DNA of 64,000 bases from Polaromonas sp. CG_9.7. GTDB lineage: Bacteria > Pseudomonadota > Gammaproteobacteria > Burkholderiales > Burkholderiaceae_C. Numbering within the stretch: the first letter of the stretch is position 1; each line of letters opens with the position of its first letter. Position numbers and translations under genes: made by a program. Under the pieces are notes generated by a model. That model did no database searches and was not told the origin of the DNA. It worked only from the letters and a program-made list of their open reading frames with translations. Of the stretch, positions 10,288 to 17,820 are shown piece by piece. The stretch is from assembly GCF_015752205.1 (NCBI RefSeq), contig NZ_JADOVG010000004.1, positions 62,001-126,000 of the forward strand, in the 5' to 3' direction.

Positions 10288-11709
10288 ATGAGCACCCTGT
10301 TGAACCCTTCTGCTGTCTTTGCCAAACGCCGCGCTGCCATTGGCCGCGCCCTGATCAAGGCCGGCGGCGGCGTCGCCGTGCTGCCGACGGCGCCCGAGAT
10401 GCCGCGCAACCGCGACAGTGACTTTCCCTACCGCCACGACAGCTATTTTTACTACCTCACCGGCTTCAGCGAGCCGGGCGCCTGGCTGGTGATCGAAGCC
10501 AGCGGCAAAACCATCAAGAGCACATTGTTTTGCCGGCCCAAGGATCTGGAGCGTGAAATCTGGGACGGCATTCGCCTCGGCCCTGAAGCGGCGCCTGCGC
10601 AACTCGGTGTCGAAGCGGCTTTCAGCGCGGACATGCTCGACGAGAAAATGCCCGAGCTGCTGGCGAACCAGAACGCCGTGTGGTTTCCCTTCGCCACCCA
10701 CAAGGGACTGGAAACAACGGTCGATGGGTGGCTGAACAAGGTGCGCGCCCGTGTGCGCTTTGGCGCCGAATGCCCGCAAAGCCAGCACGATTTATGCAAA
10801 TTGCTCGACGAAATGCGGCTGGTCAAGGACGCGCATGAAATCGCCATTTTGCGGCGCGCCGGTGCCATCTCGGCCGGTGCCCATGTGCGCGCCATGCAGA
10901 CCTCGGCGGCGATGCTGCGCGCCGGTAAAAATGGCGTGCCAGGCGGACTGCGCGAATACCACCTCGAAGCCGAACTGCTGCACGAGTTCCGCCGCCACGG
11001 CTCCGAATTCCCGGCCTACACCAGCATCGTCGCCGCCGGTGCCAACGCCTGCGTGCTGCATTACCGCGCCGGCAACGCCGAACTCATACCCGACCAGCTG
11101 TGCCTGATCGACGCCGGCTGCGAGCTCGAAGGCTACGCCAGCGACATCACGCGCACCTTTCCGGCCGATGGCAAATTCACCCCGGCGCAGCGCATTCTTT
11201 ACGACATCGTGCAGGCCTCGCAGGAAGCGGCCATAGCCGCCACGCGGCCGGGCAACCGTTTCATCGACCCGCACAACGCCGCCACGCGGGTGCTCATCGA
11301 AGGCATGCTGGACACCGGCCTGCTGGCCAGGGCCAAGCACGGCAGCGTCGATGACGTGCTCGAATCGGGCGCCTACCGCCAGTTCTACATGCACCGCACC
11401 GGCCACTGGATGGGCATGGACGTGCACGACTGCGGCGACTACACCGAGCCCGGCAGCCAGCCGCAGCCCGAGAAAGACGCCTTGGGCCAGATGGTCATGC
11501 GCAAGCCGTCTCGCATCCTGAAACCCGGCATGGTGCTGACCATCGAGCCCGGCCTGTACGTGCGCCCGGCCAAGGGCGTGCCGAAGAAATTCTGGGACAT
11601 CGGCATCCGCATCGAGGACGATGCGCTGGTCACCGCCAAAGGCTGCGAGCTGATGACGCGCGGCGTTCCGGTGAAGGCCGACGAGATCGAGGCCTTGATG
11701 CGCGGCTGA
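10288..11709 (+). CDS. pepP: Xaa-Pro aminopeptidase (PepP, M24B)
   Basis: This manganese-dependent aminopeptidase releases N-terminal residues next to proline. The 473-residue protein has an N-terminal aminopeptidase-P domain (RNRDSDFPYRHDSYFYYLTGF, GPEAAPAQLG) and a pita-bread catalytic domain. Metal ligands are visible in LIDAGCELEGYASDITRTFP (two Asp), the MHRTGHWMGMDVHD histidine, TIEPGLY (Glu) and IRIEDD (Glu). The frame is open further upstream, but the ATG at 10288 fits the family start MSTLLNPSAVFAKRR and lies just after the murU stop. It probably forms an operon with murU. Confidence 0.95.
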   Translation: MSTLLNPSAVFAKRRAAIGRALIKAGGGVAVLPTAPEMPRNRDSDFPYRHDSYFYYLTGFSEPGAWLVIEASGKTIKSTLFCRPKDLEREIWDGIRLGPEAAPAQLGVEAAFSADMLDEKMPELLANQNAVWFPFATHKGLETTVDGWLNKVRARVRFGAECPQSQHDLCKLLDEMRLVKDAHEIAILRRAGAISAGAHVRAMQTSAAMLRAGKNGVPGGLREYHLEAELLHEFRRHGSEFPAYTSIVAAGANACVLHYRAGNAELIPDQLCLIDAGCELEGYASDITRTFPADGKFTPAQRILYDIVQASQEAAIAATRPGNRFIDPHNAATRVLIEGMLDTGLLARAKHGSVDDVLESGAYRQFYMHRTGHWMGMDVHDCGDYTEPGSQPQPEKDALGQMVMRKPSRILKPGMVLTIEPGLYVRPAKGVPKKFWDIGIRIEDDALVTAKGCELMTRGVPVKADEIEALMRG

Positions 11710-11756
11710 CCTGCGCCTGCCGCCGGGCCGTGGCGACGCACGCCCTAAAATCAGCC

Positions 11757-12149
11757 ATGAAAACTTTTATCCGATTCTTCTTTAAAACCGTGCGCGTCGT
11801 CCTGGGCCCGGTGGTGGTGCTCAAGGAAACGCTCACCCGGCCCCGGGGCGTGGTGCGCATCCAGGCCGCGCAGGACAAGGTCAACCGGCAATGCAAGTCG
11901 CTGACGCTGTACCAGTACAAGACCTGCCCGTTTTGCAGCAAGGTCCGGCAGGAAATGAGCCGCCTGTCGCTGAACATCCAGCGCATCGACGCGCAGCCCG
12001 CCGGCCCCGACCGGCAGGCCTTGCTCCAGGGCGGCGGCCAGGCCAAGGTGCCCTGCCTGAAGATCACCGACAAGGCCGGCAAAAGCGAGTGGCTTTACGA
12101 CTCGGACAAGATCATTGCGTATTTGCGCGGGCGGTTCGTGGCGGCTTGA
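11757..12149 (+). CDS. Glutaredoxin-domain protein with N-terminal membrane segment
   Basis: This 130-residue protein has a hydrophobic N-terminal helix (FIRFFFKTVRVVLGPVVVL) followed by a thioredoxin-fold glutaredoxin domain with a CPFC active site in LYQYKTCPFCSKVRQEM. A cis-proline motif KVPCLKI follows about 55 residues later, then a glutathione-binding-like YDSDKIIAYLRGRF. The ATG at 11757 is chosen over an upstream in-frame start at 11730 because the hydrophobic anchor begins right after it. The helix may tether a reductant to the inner membrane. Confidence 0.85.
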   Translation: MKTFIRFFFKTVRVVLGPVVVLKETLTRPRGVVRIQAAQDKVNRQCKSLTLYQYKTCPFCSKVRQEMSRLSLNIQRIDAQPAGPDRQALLQGGGQAKVPCLKITDKAGKSEWLYDSDKIIAYLRGRFVAA

Positions 12150-12195
12150 GGGCGGGCAGGTGTAGCGCGTTTCAAGGCCGCGACAGGTAAAAAGC

Positions 12196-12795
12196 TTACT
12201 TCGCCGCCAGCATCGCCGCCGCCCAGAGCGGCAACTCGTCCGCCAGCACAGTCGTCAGCGCCTTCTCGCACAGCGCCACCAATCGGTGCGCGCCCAGCTC
12301 CACTTCGACCGCATCGTAGAGAAAGGCCAGATCGGCGAGACGCACTGCCTGCCCAAGATAGGCCATGGTGCGCGGATAACGCCCCAAGATGCGGCTGGCC
12401 GGAACGTTGTGGCCGCCTTCCCTGACACGCTGGCTGACGCGGGCCACCAGCCGCTGCGGATCGTCCAGGGCCACCACATACAGAACCACCTGATAGCCCA
12501 GCGACTGCGCATGGCGGATCAGGTCAAGCTTTGATTCGTGCGAAAAAACGGTTTCGCTGACAAAACCGGCCCGGGCATCGAGCAATGTCTCCCGCCGTGT
12601 GTCAGCCCATTCACGCGCCGCTTCGGAACGCTTTTGCAGGTCAGGGACATGCTGCAAACAGTCCCTTTCGTACAGGTCGGCATTGACGAATTCCAGATGG
12701 TTTTCAATGGTGCCGCTGGCCACCAAGGCGCGTTAAAGCGTGGATTTGCCTGCGCCGTTCGGTCCGGCCAGAAGGTGAAAAATGGGCGGACTCAA
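12196..12795 (-). pseudogene. Zeta-toxin-like kinase interrupted by a TAA right after the Walker A motif
   Basis: Read from a TTG at 12793-12795, the frame encodes a P-loop start ending AGPNGAGKSTL and then hits TAA at 12733-12735. The same frame continues without a shift as RALVASGTIENHLEFVNAD and runs open to 12196, giving a 199-codon zeta-type toxin body with FVSETVFSHESKLDLI and ARVSQRVREGGHNVP. Related genes would have a sense codon at the stop position (TAC or similar is a one-base change). A product re-initiated at TTG 12726 would lack the ATP-binding loop, so kinase activity should be lost. The TTG overlaps the TGA of the upstream antitoxin gene, the usual coupling of such pairs. A sequencing error is the main alternative. 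Confidence 0.75.
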
Positions 12796-13142
12796 GCAGC
12801 TGCGCGCAGCGCGGCGGCCAGCTGGCGGTTGTCTTCAACCAACGTCCGGATATTCGCCTGCAAGACCCCGCTGTTGCTGGCGGCGAGAACGCGAAGCTTG
12901 AGTGCCTCCAGCGAATCGGGTATTTTTTGGCGAACTGCTTTGGCCGCCGCCTCATAGCCCTCGATAGCCGCCTGCGCCTCCTGCGCCGTCAAGCCCGAAT
13001 GCTCGACGATGCGGCCCAGCGTGGCCCAGTATTCAACCTGGCCGGCGACCGAGCGCCGCAGCGGCTGGGCGGCTTCGCGGGCTTGCTGCACCAGGGCGGC
13101 GGGAAGTTTGACAGATGAAAAACCGATGGAAGGTGAAGCCAT
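12792..13142 (-). CDS. ParD-like antitoxin of the zeta-toxin pair
   Basis: This 116-residue protein starts [41 protein letters not shown], a ribbon-helix-helix type beginning as in ParD-like antitoxins, then a helical tail. It is immediately upstream of the zeta-type toxin and its stop overlaps the toxin start. With the toxin broken it may be an orphan antitoxin and autoregulator. It matches the ParD_like family by memory only. Confidence 0.75.
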   Translation of the reverse strand: MASPSIGFSSVKLPAALVQQAREAAQPLRRSVAGQVEYWATLGRIVEHSGLTAQEAQAAIEGYEAAAKAVRQKIPDSLEALKLRVLAASNSGVLQANIRTLVEDNRQLAAALRAAA

Positions 13143-13611
13143 GAAAAATCTCCTGATTGGCGCATTTTGCGCCAGTCGGCATGTTTCTTCAAGACGGCGT
13201 TCAGGCCATGGCGCTCAGGAAAACACGCGCCATTGGCGGGCGGGCCACGCCCAGGCTTTAAAAGCACGGCTGAAAGTGTTTTTTCCGTCCGGCCTGCCCC
13301 GCCGAAAAGCCGGACGTCAGGTAACCATCAACCCAAAAAATGCGGTATTAAAGCCATTGATTTGTAATGTCGGTCGCCGCTTTCTCAGCCTTGCCTTGCC
13401 GGTGTTGACAGAGGGGAACACCCCGATCTGGAGCCGCTGGCCGCGCCGCAACAGGGTCATCTTGCGTTGCGTGGGCGCCATTGCGTTCACCCTGAACCGC
13501 TTGCGCCCGAAAAGGCAAAGGCGGTATTCTTTTTTTTCCGGCATACCGGCACGCGCCGGCCACCTGCGCAATATGCCAGCACCTTCGAACTTCGGGAGAG
13601 AAAAAATTCCC
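13143..13611. other. Non-coding stretch, no recognisable gene
   Basis: These 469 bases lie between the antitoxin start and the aquaporin remnant. I see no convincing coding frame, tRNA or repeat. It probably holds the antitoxin promoter (minus strand) and remnants of lost genes. Confidence 0.4.
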
Positions 13612-13766
13612 TTGTCCAATCGACTTGCCGCCGAGTTCTTCGGCACTTTCTGGCTGGTGCTCGGGGGTTGCGGCAGCGCCGTGATCGCGGCAGCCTTTCC
13701 GGGCGTGGGCATCGGCCTGACCGGGGTGTCGCTGGCCTTTGGTTTGAGCGTACTGGCCATGGCCTT
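13612..13766 (+). pseudogene. aqpZ: 5' remnant of an aquaporin Z gene
   Basis: From TTG 13612 the translation [20 protein letters not shown], then [20 protein letters not shown] and [12 protein letters not shown], is the first transmembrane region of AqpZ. GGGAG lies upstream at about 13594. The family should continue into the SGCHLNPAV loop and four more helices, but the similarity stops at about 13766 and unrelated sequence follows. So only the first 50 or so codons remain, and the gene cannot make a channel. Confidence 0.8.
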
Positions 13767-13769
13767 TGT

Positions 13770-14149
13770 CCGATCAGCCTGGGGATCAGTGGCATGGAAA
13801 ACCTCCAGGCCACCGCCAGCCCCTCGCCCTTTACCTGCCCCGATTGCGGCGGCTTGCTGTTCGAGACGGACGACAGGCGCCAGGTACGCTACCGCTGCCA
13901 TACCGGCCATGCGTTCAGCAGGCGCAGCCTGGCTGATCAACAGGAAACAATGTCCGACGCAGCCCTGTGGACCCGCCTGCGGGGGCTGCAGAAAAAAAAG
14001 CCGTATTGCGGCGGCTGGCACAGAGCCAGCACCCTGTCAGCCCGAAAAGCGCACCAGACACACGGCCCGCGGCCGATGCGATTGCCGACCTGTGCAGCGC
14101 GACTCGCAAGCTGACCCGGCACGCCCCCGGTGCCGAGAGCGCGGACTGA
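13770..14149 (+). pseudogene. 3' remnant of a CheB-like methylesterase gene, with a frameshift in an A8 run
   Basis: The frame beginning near 13770 reads [20 protein letters not shown], then [20 protein letters not shown] and [10 protein letters not shown], the zinc-ribbon-like C-terminal part of chemotaxis CheB-type proteins. At 13992-13999 a run of eight A shifts the frame. Adding one A would continue as [20 protein letters not shown] to TGA at 14147. The N-terminal receiver and esterase domains are absent. Together with the aquaporin piece it marks a deletion junction. Confidence 0.65.
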
Positions 14150-14370
14150 TTCGGTTTGCAGGTCAATCCGGCAAGTCCCTGCATTGTTTTGGCCGTTGCA
14201 GCGTGTGCTGATTTCAAGACGGAACAACCATGACTTCTCAATCAACGCGTTAAAGGTGCACGCTCTGCCTATCGCCTGCTTAGACAAAAACAAATGGTCA
14301 GATTGATAGTTTTTAAATATCATTAATCTATATTAATTAAATTAATTCTATTGCAAGAGGACGTTTTACG

Positions 14371-14532
14371 ATGGGCACACTGCGCTTTAACGGCAAGACC
14401 TGAGACTTTTGCGAAAAGTACCCCGGCTTTCACACTCTTGCCGAAGTCCGGAAAAGGTGCCACTGGTGCACAGGTCGCGCCATGTGTTTAGCTATGTTAT
14501 TAATAGCATAATAAGCTTGTCAATGTTGCGCA
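14371..14532 (+). pseudogene. Short Cys-rich reading frame with in-frame TGA
   Basis: ATG 14371 follows AAGAGG at 14355-14360 by 10 bases. The frame gives MGTLRFNGKT, TGA at 14401-14403, then DFCEKYPGFHTLAEVRKRCH WCTGRAMCL. It ends in TAA at 14530 or so. The TGA could replace a TGG Trp codon. A small stem ACTTTT/AAAAGT follows the TGA at once, which does not resemble a bacterial SECIS with its usual spacing. I do not recognise the family, and it may be chance. Confidence 0.25.
14491..14507. repeat. 17-bp AT-rich palindrome, copy 2
   Basis: GCTATGTTATTAATAGC differs by one base from the copy inside mnmE at 58741. Confidence 0.6.
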
Positions 14533-14569
14533 AACAGTCTTTTTCACCGATAGAACTGAAAGAATTCAC

Positions 14570-14734
14570 ATGAAGACCTACCTCTGCCTCATTTGCGGTT
14601 TCATCTATGACGAAGCCGCAGGCTTACCCGAAGACGGTATTGCCCCGGGCACGCGCTGGGCCGATGTGCCAGAGAGCTGGATTTGCCCGGATTGCGGTGT
14701 GGCCAAGGCCGAGTTTGAAGCGGTCGAGATTTAA
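14570..14734 (+). CDS. Rubredoxin
   Basis: This 54-residue iron-only electron carrier has both Cys pairs in place: [15 protein letters not shown] near the N-terminus and [14 protein letters not shown] near the C-terminus. Typical rubredoxin residues [18 protein letters not shown] lie between them. It is the first gene of a cluster with a DUF2061 protein and an FAD-dependent rubredoxin reductase, so it should carry electrons from that reductase to an unknown partner (alkane hydroxylase or an oxygen/peroxide-scavenging enzyme are family precedents). Confidence 0.95.
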   Translation: MKTYLCLICGFIYDEAAGLPEDGIAPGTRWADVPESWICPDCGVAKAEFEAVEI

Positions 14735-14782
14735 CTGACAACCTGCATTTCTGTTTTTTGATTGCCTTGAAGGAGTTTCCCC

Positions 14783-15025
14783 ATGCCCAAATTTGCCCGT
14801 GACAATTTGCCCACACTGAAGAAAACCGCCACCTATTACGTGGTGCACGTCACGGTGGCGGCGCTGGTGGCCTATGCAGTGACCGGCAACTTTCTGCTGT
14901 CGCTGACACTCAGCCTGCTGGAGCCGACGGTGCAGGCGTTTGCCTTTTTCTTCCATGAAAAAGCCTGGCAGCGCTGGGGCGGCAAAGCCAAGGCCACGTC
15001 GGCGCCGGCAGGCGCTGCGGCATGA
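14783..15025 (+). CDS. DUF2061 membrane protein
   Basis: This 80-residue protein has two hydrophobic helices (YYVVHVTVAALVAYAVTGNF and LLSLTLSLLEPTVQAFAFFF), then HEKAWQRWG, the DUF2061 pattern. GGAG is present upstream of the ATG. Its last codons overlap the start of the reductase gene by four bases (ATGA), which ties its expression to rubredoxin reductase. The family has no established function; a membrane anchor or partner role for the electron chain is only a guess. Confidence 0.85.
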   Translation: MPKFARDNLPTLKKTATYYVVHVTVAALVAYAVTGNFLLSLTLSLLEPTVQAFAFFFHEKAWQRWGGKAKATSAPAGAAA

Positions 15026-16167
15026 CAAATACCGTAGTTGTCATTGGCGCGGGTCTGGCCGGCTGGACCACGGTGCGCGAGTTCCGCAAACTCGACAGCA
15101 CCACGCCGGTGACCTTGATCACCGGCGACAGTGGGGACTTCTACGCCAAGCCGTCGCTGTCCAACGCCTTTGCGCAAGGCCGGTTGCCGGCCCAGCTCGT
15201 CAGCACGCCAGCCGCCAGGATGGCCGAGACACTGGGCGTCACCTTGCTGGCCCACACCCGCGTCCAGGCGCTCGACACTGCAGCGCAGTCGGTCATGACC
15301 CCCGCAGGCAGCATTGCCTTTCGTGACCTGGTGCTGGCCACCGGCGCGCAGCCGATTCGCGTGCCGGTCGAGGGCGATGCGGCAGACCGGGTGCTCAGCG
15401 TCAATTCGCTGGACGACTTCGCAGTGCTGCATGCGCAGTTGCAAGCCGGCAGCGGTCGCCCGGTGCTGATCATGGGCGCGGGCCTGATCGGCTGCGAGTT
15501 TGCCAATGACCTGGCCAGTGCCGGTTTTTGCGTCAGCGTGGTGGACCCGGGCCTGCGCCCGCTGGCCGCCCTGCTGCCCGAAGCGGCCAGCGCCGAGTTG
15601 CGCCAGGCCCTGGAAGCGCTGGGGGTGACGTTTCACTTCGGCACCACCGTGCGCCGCGTTGACGCGACCCAGAATGCGGAAAATTTGCAGGTTTTATTGT
15701 CAAATGGGCTGCTGGCGCAGGCTGACTGTGTGTTGAGCGCTATTGGTTTGAGAGCGGACACGCGCCTGGCGCAGGCTGCTGGGCTGGCCGTCGAGCGCGG
15801 CATCATGGTGAACCGCCAGCTCCGGACCAGCGCGGCGCACGTTCATGCGCTGGGCGACTGCGCGCAGTATGCGCATGGGGTCACCCTGCCCTATGTCATG
15901 CCCATCATGACGGCGGCCCGGGCGCTGGCGGCCACGCTGGCCGGAACGCCGAGCGACGCGGTGTTTGCACTGATGCCGGTGTCCGTCAAGACACCGGCAT
16001 TGCCGTTGGTGGCAGCCCCGCCCAGCCCCGGAACAGCCGGCCAGTGGCATGCACCGGAAGCCGGCCTCTGGCAGTGGCTGGACGAGGCCGGTGTGCAGCG
16101 CGGCTTTGTGCTGTCGGGCAGCCGCACCGCGCAGCGCATGGCCGAATCAAAACGCGTGGTCTTGTAG
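15022..16167 (+). CDS. FAD-dependent rubredoxin-NAD(P)+ reductase
   Basis: This flavoprotein passes electrons from NAD(P)H to rubredoxin. The 381 residues include the FAD-binding start VVVIGAGLAGWTTVREFRKL, the ATGAQP motif around residue 110, the NAD-binding dinucleotide fold VLIMGAGLIGCEFANDLASAG near 150, and the second FAD motif VHALGDCAQYAHG near 275. It resembles RubB/AlkT reductases. The ATG lies inside the ATGA overlap with the DUF2061 gene. The gene ends just before the convergent putP. Confidence 0.92.
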   Translation: MTNTVVVIGAGLAGWTTVREFRKLDSTTPVTLITGDSGDFYAKPSLSNAFAQGRLPAQLVSTPAARMAETLGVTLLAHTRVQALDTAAQSVMTPAGSIAFRDLVLATGAQPIRVPVEGDAADRVLSVNSLDDFAVLHAQLQAGSGRPVLIMGAGLIGCEFANDLASAGFCVSVVDPGLRPLAALLPEAASAELRQALEALGVTFHFGTTVRRVDATQNAENLQVLLSNGLLAQADCVLSAIGLRADTRLAQAAGLAVERGIMVNRQLRTSAAHVHALGDCAQYAHGVTLPYVMPIMTAARALAATLAGTPSDAVFALMPVSVKTPALPLVAAPPSPGTAGQWHAPEAGLWQWLDEAGVQRGFVLSGSRTAQRMAESKRVVL

Positions 16168-16190
16168 CCCGCGCCGGCGCGCGACAGGCC

Positions 16191-17681
16191 TCAGGCCTGG
16201 ACCGTGCCCAGTTCGGTTTCCACCGCCTGGTGGCTTTTCAGCATGGTGGCCGAAGGCTGGCCCATGCGGCTGACCACCACGGTGACCAGCCAGGCCAGGA
16301 TGAAACCGGGAACGATTTCATACAGGCCGAACCAGCCGCCCTGCTTCCAGACCAGCACCGTCACCGCGCCCACCACGATGCCGGCCAGTGCGCCGTTGCG
16401 CGTCATGTGTGACCAGAACAGCGACAGGATGATCACCGGGCCAAAGGCCGCGCCAAAACCCGCCCAGGCGTAGCTGACCATGCCCAGCACCTTGGCTTCG
16501 GGGTCGCTGGCAATGCCGATGGCGACCAGCGCAATGGCCATCACCATGGCCCGGCCGACCCACACCAGTTCGGTCTGGCCGGCGCTCTTGCGCAAAAAGG
16601 TGCGGTAGATGTCTTCGGTCAGCGCGCTGGAGCAGACCAGCAACTGGCACGACAGCGTGCTCATCACGGCGCCCAGGATGGCGGCCAGCAGCACACCGGC
16701 GATCCACGGGTTGAACAGTTGCTTGGCCAGCTCGATGAACACGGTTTCGGAATTGGCGTTGACGGCTGCAGCGCCTTCGGGATGCGCCAGGAAGTAGGGA
16801 ATGCCGATGAAGCCGACCGCCACTGCACCGAACAGGCACAGGATCATCCAGGTCATGCTGATGCGGCGCGCGGCCGGAATGGTCGCCACCGATTCAGCGG
16901 CCATGAAGCGCACCAGGATGTGCGGCTGGCCAAAGTAGCCCAGCCCCCAGGCCAGCAGCGACACGATGCCGACGAATGAAGCGCCCTGCATCATGTCCAG
17001 CCTGGCCGGCTCCACCAGGTCGGCAATCGTTTGCGTGGGCTGCAGGCCGCCGGTGACGGCAAGGTAGGCCACAACCGGCGCCACGATCAGCGCGGTGATC
17101 ATCAAGGACGCCTGAATGGTGTCGGTCCAGCTCACGGCCAGAAAGCCGCCGATAAACACATAGGCGATGGTGCAGGCAGCGCCCACCCACAGCGCAGTCT
17201 GGTAAGGCAGGCCGAACATGTTTTCGAACAATCTGGCGCCGGCGACCACGCCCGAAGCGCAGTACACGGTGAAGAACACCAGAATCACCACAGTCGTCAA
17301 AATACGCAGCAGGTTGGCCTTGTCCTCGAAACGGTTGGCAAAATAGTCGGGCAGCGTCAGCGCATTGCCGGCGCGCTCGGTGTAGAGCCGCAGCCGCGCC
17401 GCCACGAATCGCCAGTTCAGGTAGGCGCCCATGATCAGGCCGACGCCAATCCAGGCTTCGCTCAGGCCCGACAGATAAATCGCGCCCGGCAAGCCCAGCA
17501 GCAGCCAGCCGCTCATATCAGAAGCGCCGGCCGACAGCGCGGTGACAAAGCTGCCCAGGCTGCGGCCGCCCAGAATGTAGTCGTCGAGGTTGTCGGTGGC
17601 GCGGTAGCCCAGAAAGCCGATGAACAGCATGCCAATCAGGTAGATGCCGAAGGTGATGACGGTGGGATCCGTGAAGTTCAT
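16191..17681 (-). CDS. putP: Sodium/proline symporter
   Basis: This inner-membrane sodium-solute symporter imports proline. The 496-residue protein has about 13 hydrophobic segments and PutP hallmarks: GRSLGSFVTALSAGASDMSGWLLLGLPGA near residues 40-70, TLPDYFANRFEDK and FIGGFLAVSWTDTIQ. It lies 139 bases after putA on the same strand, so both genes probably respond together to proline. No GTTGCA operator was seen in the putA-putP gap, which favours read-through from the putA promoter. Confidence 0.95.
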   Translation of the reverse strand: MNFTDPTVITFGIYLIGMLFIGFLGYRATDNLDDYILGGRSLGSFVTALSAGASDMSGWLLLGLPGAIYLSGLSEAWIGVGLIMGAYLNWRFVAARLRLYTERAGNALTLPDYFANRFEDKANLLRILTTVVILVFFTVYCASGVVAGARLFENMFGLPYQTALWVGAACTIAYVFIGGFLAVSWTDTIQASLMITALIVAPVVAYLAVTGGLQPTQTIADLVEPARLDMMQGASFVGIVSLLAWGLGYFGQPHILVRFMAAESVATIPAARRISMTWMILCLFGAVAVGFIGIPYFLAHPEGAAAVNANSETVFIELAKQLFNPWIAGVLLAAILGAVMSTLSCQLLVCSSALTEDIYRTFLRKSAGQTELVWVGRAMVMAIALVAIGIASDPEAKVLGMVSYAWAGFGAAFGPVIILSLFWSHMTRNGALAGIVVGAVTVLVWKQGGWFGLYEIVPGFILAWLVTVVVSRMGQPSATMLKSHQAVETELGTVQA

Positions 17682-17820
17682 GGGTGTCTCCTCAAAGTAG
17701 GATGTGATGAATCAAAAGATAAGCGCGGTCCCTGCCGTCAGGCAGATAGCGCCGGCTCGCCCCGGGATGTCAGGGCGGCCGTCGAGGGGAAAGGTGACCG
17801 GACGAAGAAAAAGTTGACGC

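Larger units (their letters stand above)
14150..14569. other. AT-rich gap upstream of rubredoxin
   Basis: The first 200 bases show no gene. From about 14300 the DNA is strongly AT rich and contains a possible short broken ORF (14371-14532), the 17-bp palindrome at 14491 and probably the promoter of the rubredoxin operon. No tRNA or known riboswitch was recognised. Confidence 0.4.

Noticed and set aside
13009..14211. 400-codon frame spanning the antitoxin promoter and the aqpZ/cheB remnants
   Set aside because: Only about 50 codons in it match a family; the rest is out-of-frame or antisense sequence.
14401..14403. TGA as a selenocysteine codon
   Set aside because: No SECIS-like stem-loop with the right spacing follows, and no selenoprotein family is recognised; a nonsense change or chance is simpler.
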